Assembly (NCBI GenBank): GCA_029260015.1
Contig: JAJDEB010000002.1
Span: forward strand, 300,027-364,026
Source: Phycisphaerae bacterium
GTDB taxonomy: Bacteria; Planctomycetota; Phycisphaerae; UBA1845
Length of the DNA stretch: 64,000 nt
Reading direction: 5' to 3'
In this document: piece after piece, positions 34,154 to 41,643 of the stretch
Layout: each line of letters starts with the position of its first letter
Numbering within the stretch: the stretch's first letter is position 1
Made by a program: the position numbers and the translations under genes
The notes under the pieces: generated by a model
Told to the model about the DNA's origin: nothing
The model's input: only the letters and a program-made list of their open reading frames with translations
The model's database searches: none

Positions 34154-36378
34154 AGGTCGCATTGGATAAAGCGGCTGATGAGTTTGCGGCCCCGTTTGAG
34201 TTCGTCGCGTCGATGACGAATTTCCAAGAGTTCAATTCGCCGATCGAATACTTGCGCGATGGTGTTTGCGTCGATCGAATCGTGCCACCATTTTCTTAGC
34301 TCTTGCACTTCTTTTTCGCTGATTTTGAAATCGTCGAACGCATGAATCGTGCTAGATGCTGTTGCGGTTGCGAGCGGTTGAATGATGTTCTTGATTTGGG
34401 TGGTGGCGGCGAGCTTGATTGCTTTTAAGGGTGAATCCGTCGCCGCAAAGAGAACGTCAGCCGACTTGAGGTCGCCTCTGACAATGTCGGAGGCGGCAGC
34501 GTGGATGACGTCGAGCGAGTCGGGCGTTTCTGGTAACGCGGCGAGGGCGCTGGCTTCGTCAACTGATTCCAGGAATCTGATTTGCATCGCCCCGCATTCT
34601 TCTGAGCTGACGAAGTACGCACGAGTGGGGTCGGCGAGCGGTTTGTCGAATGCGAAGATCAATTGATAGACGCCTTCTTCGGTCGCGCGGGCGACTTTGA
34701 CATCGTAGCCGTCGCCTGAAAGTTTGTCGCCGGTGATGAGTTGTCCGCCTTCGCGGAAACCGTCGATTAGGAATCGGCCTAAGAGTCGCGAGAAGTATGG
34801 TTGCGAATCGACGGTGAGCGAGAACCGATGGGCGTCGAGTTGGACGATGCTAGACGGCTGACTCATGCGCGGCAGGTCTGGTGCGAATGTCAGTACATGG
34901 CACTTGAGCGTGTCATGATCGAACCCGTTTGCCGCGACGACATGTTCCTTGGCGTAGACGGCTGCGAAGGGGAGATTGATGAAGTACACGTCGGTCGTGC
35001 TTTGGGGTAGCGGTTGCGAGCGGAGGCTGGTGGCGACGAAATGCTCACCGTAAAGCAGGCCCTTCCACAGGAGGCGGTTGACCTTGAGCATGCCGACGCT
35101 GATTGCGATTGCGACCATCGCTAGTGTTGTGGTTGCGATGTAAACGCGACGGGACTTGCGTTGGTACGCGGATGCCGGGCCAAGGACCAGTCCGATCGCG
35201 ATCGCGACACCGCAAATATAGCCAGAATGCGGTGTGGCGAGGACTGGAATCATCGGGGCCATCGTGAGCAGAATCCACAGCGGCCAAATCCAGAATCCGC
35301 GTGCTCTTCGGGCGATGATGAAATACGTGGTCGCGACGACTGTAACGATTGCCAGCATGAGGGCGATGTCGATGGGGGCTTCGGTAAATGGGTTGAATCT
35401 CCCGGTCGGTCCGACAGTCATTGGCGCGACCCACACGGCGCTGCATACGAAGTGCAAGAGCTTGGCGATGCACCAGAGAAAGAAACCCGGCTCGGTAGAT
35501 TTGCGGACATAAACGTCGGGCATCGGTTCGTAGAAGTATCCGAGTCGCCAAATGAGAAATGCAATTCCGATCACTGCGAAAATGACGTAGGCAACGCGGC
35601 GACTCCAGGCGAACTTCCAACCGCCAAACGCAACATCCATCGCCACGAGGATGGCGGGCAACACGATTGCGTTCTCGCGCGAGAATAGTGCGCCGATCCA
35701 AAGTGTTACTGCGAGGGCGAGCCATCCGCGATGAGTGGGCGATGCTTTAATCAGTGAAGTGGATGCCGAAACACTCAGATCGAGATTTGACGCATTCGCG
35801 TACGCGAGCATAGCGCCGAGCAGCAGCACCGTTTGCAAGATCATGTTTTGAGCCGCGAGCCACGCGACAGCATTGACGCTGAGCGGGTAGACGATAAACA
35901 GGATTCCACCGGCGATCGCCCAGAAACGATGGCGGGTCATGCGGAAACATAGAGCACTAACAAGTATGGCCCCGATCCAGTGCAGGGAAAGATTGACGAC
36001 GTGCTGGGCGAAAACGCTGCCACCGGTTACTGCGTAGACGACTTTCATCAAGGCGACCGACAGTGGCCGCGAATATTGAAACTGAACCGGGCGATCTTGC
36101 CACCAGAGTTCGTAGAGATCTTTGCTGCGGATCGTGGTGGCATCGAGAAGTTCGGGCAGCGACCAGCCACTCTCGCGAAACGTACGGTAATGCCAATGGT
36201 CGTCGAGTCCGAGTCCGTCGTGAAGAGACCATCCGTGGGCGAGGATGACCGTCGCGCCGAGGATCACCCATGCCGTGATGCGATGGAGCCAAACCGCTGA
36301 TTGCGATCTAGACCCGGCTCCGATGTCGGGCGTATTCACCCTTTCGCCGATGGTTGAGTTATGGATGGGGGTGTCCAC
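34087..36378 (-). CDS. GT-C fold membrane glycosyltransferase-like protein
   Basis: 763 residues. About ten to eleven membrane helices (residues 30-440), with an acidic pair in the first extracytoplasmic loop, GLGLDDHWHYRTF (about 55-67), where GT-C lipid-phosphate-dependent glycosyltransferases (PMT/ArnT/TMTC-like) have their catalytic Asp. The C-terminal 320 residues are soluble and unassigned, with a charged helical end. By family it transfers sugar from a polyprenyl-phosphate donor to a periplasmic acceptor. It overlaps the upstream phosphatase gene by 20 bases, so it is the last gene of the operon that begins at 41447. Its 3' end overlaps the convergent lipoprotein gene. Confidence 0.7.
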   Translation of the reverse strand: MDTPIHNSTIGERVNTPDIGAGSRSQSAVWLHRITAWVILGATVILAHGWSLHDGLGLDDHWHYRTFRESGWSLPELLDATTIRSKDLYELWWQDRPVQFQYSRPLSVALMKVVYAVTGGSVFAQHVVNLSLHWIGAILVSALCFRMTRHRFWAIAGGILFIVYPLSVNAVAWLAAQNMILQTVLLLGAMLAYANASNLDLSVSASTSLIKASPTHRGWLALAVTLWIGALFSRENAIVLPAILVAMDVAFGGWKFAWSRRVAYVIFAVIGIAFLIWRLGYFYEPMPDVYVRKSTEPGFFLWCIAKLLHFVCSAVWVAPMTVGPTGRFNPFTEAPIDIALMLAIVTVVATTYFIIARRARGFWIWPLWILLTMAPMIPVLATPHSGYICGVAIAIGLVLGPASAYQRKSRRVYIATTTLAMVAIAISVGMLKVNRLLWKGLLYGEHFVATSLRSQPLPQSTTDVYFINLPFAAVYAKEHVVAANGFDHDTLKCHVLTFAPDLPRMSQPSSIVQLDAHRFSLTVDSQPYFSRLLGRFLIDGFREGGQLITGDKLSGDGYDVKVARATEEGVYQLIFAFDKPLADPTRAYFVSSEECGAMQIRFLESVDEASALAALPETPDSLDVIHAAASDIVRGDLKSADVLFAATDSPLKAIKLAATTQIKNIIQPLATATASSTIHAFDDFKISEKEVQELRKWWHDSIDANTIAQVFDRRIELLEIRHRRDELKRGRKLISRFIQCDLYLTGTPFPGPRVKPRSASSLD

Positions 36379-36904
36379 CGTGAACGATTTCCTCGATGTT
36401 GCGAACGGTGGGCCGCTTGAACAGATTGCGGTCCACTTGGGTTCGCGATAATTTCATTTTCCGGTAGGCATCTTCGGCGCTGATGCCATGCTTTGCAATG
36501 AGGTAACAGAGGGCCATCGTTGCAGCCCTTCCTCGACCGGCTTTGCAGTGGATGTAAATTTTTTGGCCGTCCTGTGTGCATTGCCGGATGAACTCAATAC
36601 CGCGCAGCAGGTTTTCCTGTGACGGGCAGACGAGATCGATGGTCGGCAGGCGCAGCTGCTTGATGTTGAATTCGGTCAGTTGAGACGTATGCCCGGGGAA
36701 TTCATCGCACATGTTGATGATCGCGCTTATGCCCTCGTTGCGTAGGTCTTTGATTTCTCGCTTTCGCGGGATGCGACCGAGCAGGACGTTGTCGTCGATC
36801 CAGTCCCACCGATGCCACCCGCCGATGACGCACATCAGGTCGTGATAACCGAGCGACGGGTAGTACATCAGCTTCGCAAAGAGTCGCAGCAGCGTATCGG
36901 TCAT
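36359..36904 (-). CDS. PTPMT1-like dual-specificity phosphatase
   Basis: 181 residues. Active-site loop HCKAGRGRAAT (about residues 118-128) is the CX5R(T) signature; IYIHCKAGRGR is typical of PTPMT1/PTP-like phosphatidylglycerophosphate phosphatases. The preceding LPTIDLVCPSQE holds the likely general-acid Asp. No signal peptide, so it acts in the cytoplasm or at the inner face. Start overlaps the previous stop (ATGA) and its 3' end overlaps the glycosyltransferase start by 20 bases: tight coupling on both sides. Likely substrate is a phospholipid or phospho-sugar head group rather than phosphotyrosine; this is inference from the loop and neighbours. Confidence 0.8.
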   Translation of the reverse strand: MTDTLLRLFAKLMYYPSLGYHDLMCVIGGWHRWDWIDDNVLLGRIPRKREIKDLRNEGISAIINMCDEFPGHTSQLTEFNIKQLRLPTIDLVCPSQENLLRGIEFIRQCTQDGQKIYIHCKAGRGRAATMALCYLIAKHGISAEDAYRKMKLSRTQVDRNLFKRPTVRNIEEIVHGGHPHP

Positions 36905-38694
36905 GGGCGCGGGGCGGCATCGCGCAGTTTTGGAAGCAGGCTGACACCGTCGATCGCAGGTTTGCCTTTGAGTCGAATCGATTCGTTAAGCATGTCGAGA
37001 GCGGTGGGCATGACATCGACGAGGCGGGCGGTCGGTATCTCTGTGCCACCGGGCAGGCCGGGACCAGCGAAAAACATCGGAATGCGCATATCGGCAGCAA
37101 GGCATGATCCGTGTCCGCCAGCCGCTGACTCATGAAACGACCATTCGCCGTCGGCAAAGAGGATGACGTCACCCGCCCGATCGGAATCGAAGAATTCGAC
37201 GATTTGCGGGACAAAGTCGGGTAATTCGGAATCGGCGGATCTTTCCAGCCAATCGTGCGAGCTGCGCCATTCGCCATCCGACCAGTCGCGCAGTAATTCC
37301 ACGACCGATTCGGTGGTATCAGTCGCATCTGTATCGTCGGCGTCGAAGAGCGAGCGTAGGGTGGGCCGTGCCCACCGCTGTTCAATCGGCGTGGCGGCTT
37401 GGTGGGCACGGCCCACCCTACGACTGTCATCTTGCGGTAATCGATCCATGCCATCGGAATCGCCGTTGGCGGAAGCGAGATTGACGTAAGGCGAAGTGAT
37501 TTCAATCACGCGGTATTGCTTCGCGTCGAGCAAATCCCGCCGTTCGACTTCAAACGTGTTGTGATCTGACAGGACTCGCACCTTGTCGTCTTTATCGTGA
37601 AGGCAGGCGAGTACTATTCCCGGCAAGCCTCCACAAAGACCGGTTTCGTCCGGTCGGATGATTTGTTCGACTGTCTCGGTCGGCGCTCGCTTTTCCCAGC
37701 CGCTTTCACTCTTGAAGTGAATCGTCACGCGACGATATGCGCCGTTGATGAATACCGCGTCACAGCGATCGAAATGGGACTGTCGCCAGGATGGGATCGA
37801 CCCTTCGCTTGCGCCGCGGTGGATGCGCAGCTTGGTTGATTTTTTCAGCCAGGCGTACAGGTCGGTGAACTGGTCGCGGTGGGCTGGCACATGGCTGTGA
37901 TCGGTGACGAGGATGTAATATGGTGAAGCGTCGGGCCGGTATTCTTTGATGGTCGCGGTGATGCGTCCGATGGCTTCGTCGGCGATAATGAGGCCATTTT
38001 TGTAGTCTTCGCTGTCCGATCCACGCAGGTGGCCCATCGCATCGACACCGGGGAAATAGCTCAAGTACACGGCTGGCCAACGATTGGTTTCCTGTGCGAA
38101 CTTGGCGACGATTGGCGCGGTCAGTCCCACGCGCTCGTCGGCTTGGTGGTATCGGTTGAAAATCCAATCAATGCCGGTGCCGATGGCGTGGTCGAACGAT
38201 TTGGTCACACCGCGTCGCGTGTGGCAGCGAACGTTGACGGTGAGCTTGTCGTCGAGCAATTCAAAGAGCGTCGGGTTCTCGAAATCGGTGTTGACGGTTT
38301 GATAGGTCAAAGCGGAGGAGTAGTCGCGCAGAAAAAAGTCTTCGCGATCAAACCACTGATTGCCCAATACGCCGTGATGCCCCGGAAAGCAGCCGGTAAT
38401 CAGCGAGACTGCGTTCGGGTAAGTGACCGATGGAATCGACGTGACGGCATTTCGCACGCTGACGCCACCTTCGACAAACTGTTTTTGAATGTTGGGGAGC
38501 TTGCCTTCCGCGAGCAGGGCGTTGAAGCGCGAATGGTCCAAGCCGTCGACGAAGAAGATGACGACCGATGGCTCGTCTTTGTCTTCGGACCAATCAAATG
38601 TCCGCATGTTCAGGCGGTTATCAAAGCAGCCGCCTGTCAGTGCGAGAAAGATTGTGAACAGGCCAATCGTTGCGGCGGAATGGAAACGCTGCAT
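36901..38694 (-). CDS. NPP-type phosphodiesterase/alkaline-phosphatase-like lipoprotein with a REP-encoded insert
   Basis: 597 residues. Lipobox LALTGGC. Metal and catalytic motifs of type I phosphodiesterase/nucleotide pyrophosphatases: VVIFFVDGLDHSRF (first Asp), SIPSVTYPNAVSLITGCFPG (nucleophile Thr), FPGVDAMGH and VTDHSHVPAHRDQF. Family enzymes hydrolyse phosphodiesters or phosphoethanolamine-type esters outside the cytoplasm. Residues about 425-446 (GRAHQAATPIEQRWARPTLR) are encoded by a GTAGGGTGGGCC-type palindrome (37356-37421) inserted in frame between the two halves of the hydrolase fold. It starts 6 bases after the LeuA-like stop and overlaps the PTP gene by ATGA. Confidence 0.82.
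   Translation of the reverse strand: MQRFHSAATIGLFTIFLALTGGCFDNRLNMRTFDWSEDKDEPSVVIFFVDGLDHSRFNALLAEGKLPNIQKQFVEGGVSVRNAVTSIPSVTYPNAVSLITGCFPGHHGVLGNQWFDREDFFLRDYSSALTYQTVNTDFENPTLFELLDDKLTVNVRCHTRRGVTKSFDHAIGTGIDWIFNRYHQADERVGLTAPIVAKFAQETNRWPAVYLSYFPGVDAMGHLRGSDSEDYKNGLIIADEAIGRITATIKEYRPDASPYYILVTDHSHVPAHRDQFTDLYAWLKKSTKLRIHRGASEGSIPSWRQSHFDRCDAVFINGAYRRVTIHFKSESGWEKRAPTETVEQIIRPDETGLCGGLPGIVLACLHDKDDKVRVLSDHNTFEVERRDLLDAKQYRVIEITSPYVNLASANGDSDGMDRLPQDDSRRVGRAHQAATPIEQRWARPTLRSLFDADDTDATDTTESVVELLRDWSDGEWRSSHDWLERSADSELPDFVPQIVEFFDSDRAGDVILFADGEWSFHESAAGGHGSCLAADMRIPMFFAGPGLPGGTEIPTARLVDVMPTALDMLNESIRLKGKPAIDGVSLLPKLRDAAPRP
37356..37421. repeat. REP/BIME-like palindromic repeat within a coding sequence, GTAGGGTGGGCC type
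   Basis: Arms GTAGGGTGGGCC (37356-37367) and GGCCCACCCTAC (37410-37421), identical to the arms of the intergenic copy at 7587-7650; the next 16 bases (GTGCCCACCGCTGTTC) are also shared. The 66-base length is divisible by three and the host frame reads through on the minus strand without a stop. Confidence 0.9.
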
Positions 38695-38700
38695 GGATGT

Positions 38701-39969
38701 TTATTCTCCGTCCGAGGGGTTTCCGTTGACCAATTCGGACGGAATCCGTTCATCAGCGAGGAACGGGCGGAGCCTTTCGAGAAACGAGTTGATCTCGGGG
38801 TAGTCGCCGTCTTCGTGTTTGTTGCCTTTGAGATAGTCGAGCACGAGTTTGACGTGTTCTTCCGACGTACTCATGCCGTTGGTTTCGAGGTGATGGCGGA
38901 CAGCATTGCTGCCACTTTGTTGACCGAGTACCAACTCGACCGGGCCCGCGCCGATGGCTTCGGGTGGGAACGGTAGGTAAGTGTCCGGATTTTGCAGGAT
39001 TCCGTCCTGATGAATCCCGGCTTCTGTGCGGAAAATGTTGGTTCCGATGACGGCTTTGTTGGAAGCGGGTTCAAATCCGGTGAGCTTTGCGACAAGCTTG
39101 GACAGTTCCGAGAGTGCCGTCGGATCGACTGTGGTTGATTTCTTGAATTCATCTTTGTGCAGATGGAGGGCCATCACGACTTCTTCGAGTGCGACGTTTC
39201 CTGCCCGTTCACCGACGCCGTTGATCGTGCCTTGCACGACGTTGACGCCTTCCTTGATGCAGGCGAGCGAGTTGGCGGTAGCCAGTCCAAGGTCGTTGTG
39301 AAAGTGGACGGCCATCATGGCGTCGTCCATGTTGGCGACGTTGTCCTGAATGCGGCGGACGGTGTCGGCGCATTTGTCGGGCGTCAGAATTCCGACGGTG
39401 TCGGTGAATCCGATCGACATTGCGCCGGCTGCGATGGCTTCTTTGTAGATTTCATACAGGAATTCGGGTTCGGTGCGCGAGGCGTCTTCCGGTCCGAACG
39501 AGATAATTTCAAAAGACTTCTGCGCGTAATCGATGGCTTTGACCGCAGTGTCGATAATCTGCGACTTGGACATCTGGTGCTTGTGTTCACGATGCAGCGG
39601 ACTCGTACCGATGAACAAGGTGATCGCCCGCTTCAGCGGTGACACGCTTGATAGTGCGTCGGCAGCCAGGTCGATGTCGGCGATCGTGGTGCGCGACAAT
39701 GCAGACAGCACCGAACCTTTGACGTTCTTGGCGATCAGCCGAATGCCTTCGACGTCGTCGGGGCTGGCGGCTGGAAATCCGCAATCGATCGAATGCACAC
39801 CAGCCGCAGCGAGCGCTTTGGCGATGGCGAGTTTTTGCTCGGGGTTTAGTCGAATGCCCGGCATCTGGGCGCCGTCGCGCAGGGTGGTGTCGCTGATCCA
39901 GACGACGGGTTTCTTCTTATGTTGACGCAGTACGAATCGTTTGACCTTGCGATTGATCGCACTAAACAT
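38701..39969 (-). CDS. LeuA-like DRE-TIM synthase (isopropylmalate/homocitrate synthase type) lacking the regulatory domain
   Basis: 422 residues. Catalytic signature WISDTTLRDGAQMPG near the N-terminus, FGPEDASR, metal ligands in VHFHNDLGLATAN and NGVGERAGNVALEEVVMAL, and GIHQDGILQNPDTYLP are all typical of 2-isopropylmalate and related synthases. Full-length LeuA has a further 100-130-residue allosteric domain that is missing; after LGQQSGSNAVRHHLE only about 60 residues remain. Reaction class: condensation of acetyl-CoA (or another acyl-CoA) with a 2-oxo acid. ATG 39969 is preferred because GGAGG lies 8 bases upstream within the end of the preceding gene. Whether it makes leucine precursor or a dedicated product of this operon is unclear; no leuB/C/D genes are nearby. 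Confidence 0.82.
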   Translation of the reverse strand: MFSAINRKVKRFVLRQHKKKPVVWISDTTLRDGAQMPGIRLNPEQKLAIAKALAAAGVHSIDCGFPAASPDDVEGIRLIAKNVKGSVLSALSRTTIADIDLAADALSSVSPLKRAITLFIGTSPLHREHKHQMSKSQIIDTAVKAIDYAQKSFEIISFGPEDASRTEPEFLYEIYKEAIAAGAMSIGFTDTVGILTPDKCADTVRRIQDNVANMDDAMMAVHFHNDLGLATANSLACIKEGVNVVQGTINGVGERAGNVALEEVVMALHLHKDEFKKSTTVDPTALSELSKLVAKLTGFEPASNKAVIGTNIFRTEAGIHQDGILQNPDTYLPFPPEAIGAGPVELVLGQQSGSNAVRHHLETNGMSTSEEHVKLVLDYLKGNKHEDGDYPEINSFLERLRPFLADERIPSELVNGNPSDGE

Positions 39970-39971
39970 GG

Positions 39972-41447
39972 TCATTGCCTCCGACACGCGGTGGCAGCCG
40001 GCGCGTGGTTTGCTGATGTTGATACTGAATTATCGACTGCCGGCATCGCGGGGGATGCAGTCGTCCCAACGGCGGACGGACCCGTCTCGGGGTCAAAAAA
40101 CCTCGCCACCAAACCAAAGTAGTATGCCTTCGCGTACGCAGCAAATCCAACATGCCCACCACCCGGCAGAATCACCGAAGCCACGTTCGGATTGTCCGTC
40201 GTAGCCACCAAGTCGGCGATTTCCTGAGCCGGTGCCAAGGGGTCATTGGCACCGTGGAAAAATAGCATGGGGGTGCGAACCTTAGAGAGTTTATCGTAGA
40301 ACTTCTTATTTTTGTAGGGGAGAAAGCGGACCAGGGCGAATGCTTCTTCTACCCCATTGGGCAAGGGGACGCCGCAATGGTCAAATTCCTCCTGAATGAG
40401 TTGCTGGAGGCTTCCGCTGGGGTTTTCGTACCCTTTTCGGATCATGCGGCTTTTGATGGTTTCCTGAATTGCGTGATAGACCGGATCGGACAGCGGCCCG
40501 CGTGGGGTTTCCAATTCGTCGCGAAGTCGTTCCCATCCGAGGATTGGCGAGAATAAGATGATGCCCGCTCGAAAGCGTCCGGAACCGTGTGCGGACGTGA
40601 GTTCCTGTCGGATCCGATCGGAAATGAGCGGGTCTTGTCGTCCGACCCCATCAAACCAGCCCGTACTGATCGCGATGTTGGCACCCCAGCAGTAACCCAT
40701 CAAGCCGGTGTGTTCGACGTCGGGCATCGCTTCAAGCCAATCGGAAACGTGCATCAAATCGTCGGACTCGAGCACGCCCCAGGTGTGGTATAGCTCGGGG
40801 TGGCGGGCTTCGGTTTGTCCGTGGGCGCGAACTTCCAACGCCAGCACATGGAAGCCAGCCGCTTGCAGGTACTCGGCCATGTCCTGCGTGCGCTGTACAC
40901 CGTTATCGCCGAATAGTCCTGGCAGAATCACGATGCAGTTGGTCTTGATGACTTTGCCATTGCGCCGGGCGAATCCCATTCTGCCGGACAGTTCAAATCG
41001 ATCATCGATGGGTATGAGGATATCTTCGAAACCCTTCCACTGCGGAGGTGGTGTGTCGATGTGGCTGTCGCGACTCGCGCACTGGGCTGTGCAGGTGATG
41101 CCATCGAGATTTCCAAGCAGCGTGCGAAGGCCTTCTTTTTTGATCCCGAAATGATCGTAGACGTTGATTGTGCCTTCGGTTTCGTCTCTAAGTTTTTCGG
41201 TGAGCAGCGCCGGTTTGCGCGGTGACGGTAAGAGGTTGGACAGCTTCGCGTGCGTTTCGGTAAGCCACTCGCGCGTTGACGGATTGGTCGGTGTTGGCTC
41301 CGGTCGGTTTGCGACGGGTTCGGCGACTCTGACCTGGTGGATTTTTTCGGGGCTGACTTCAAAGGATTGTTCGGAAAGGCAGCCAGCGCATGCGCTTAGG
41401 ATTAAGCATGTACGAAGGGTCAGGATCGTTTTGAATCTGTGGGTCAT
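39972..41447 (-). CDS. Alpha/beta hydrolase lipoprotein with a Cys-type nucleophile elbow
   Basis: 491 residues. Lipobox LSACAGC near residue 20-23 indicates lipid anchoring. Alpha/beta-hydrolase features: oxyanion segment CIVILPGLFGDNG, nucleophile elbow GLMGYCWGANIAIS (Cys instead of Ser), acid in LFFHGANDPLAP and His in GGGHVGFAAY. A Cys elbow occurs in dienelactone hydrolases and PHA-synthase-like proteins. Its stop codon lies 2 bases before the LeuA-like ATG and its end supplies that gene's SD. First gene of the tightly packed operon 41447 to 34087. No SD is visible before its own ATG. Substrate unknown. Confidence 0.75.
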   Translation of the reverse strand: MTHRFKTILTLRTCLILSACAGCLSEQSFEVSPEKIHQVRVAEPVANRPEPTPTNPSTREWLTETHAKLSNLLPSPRKPALLTEKLRDETEGTINVYDHFGIKKEGLRTLLGNLDGITCTAQCASRDSHIDTPPPQWKGFEDILIPIDDRFELSGRMGFARRNGKVIKTNCIVILPGLFGDNGVQRTQDMAEYLQAAGFHVLALEVRAHGQTEARHPELYHTWGVLESDDLMHVSDWLEAMPDVEHTGLMGYCWGANIAISTGWFDGVGRQDPLISDRIRQELTSAHGSGRFRAGIILFSPILGWERLRDELETPRGPLSDPVYHAIQETIKSRMIRKGYENPSGSLQQLIQEEFDHCGVPLPNGVEEAFALVRFLPYKNKKFYDKLSKVRTPMLFFHGANDPLAPAQEIADLVATTDNPNVASVILPGGGHVGFAAYAKAYYFGLVARFFDPETGPSAVGTTASPAMPAVDNSVSTSANHAPAATACRRQ

Positions 41448-41546
41448 AAGCTTAGGAGGAGCGCAGAAGTCAGCCGAAGTATCGCCCGCTTTTGGATGCG
41501 GGGTGTTAGTCGAAACAGCTTATCGACCGGGCTGGCTTCGTGCAAC

Positions 41547-41622
41547 GTGCCACTGCGCCGTGAGCAGTGTTTGTTTGATGGGAGCTTTTGACAGAACTGC
41601 ACTGCTCACAGAGCAGTGGCAC
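41547..41622. repeat. Composite BIME-like element built from two facing hairpins
   Basis: Outer arms GTGCCACTGC (41547-41556) and GCAGTGGCAC (41613-41622) are perfect inverted repeats. The left half folds as CACTGC...GCAGTG; the right half as CACTGCTC-ACA-GAGCAGTG (41600-41618), identical to the hairpin at 31113-31131. This head-to-head layout is typical of bacterial BIMEs. It lies between the GSDH gene end (41644) and the hydrolase operon start (41447). Confidence 0.75.
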
Positions 41623-41643
41623 ACTTGGGTTTGTTGCCGGTGG

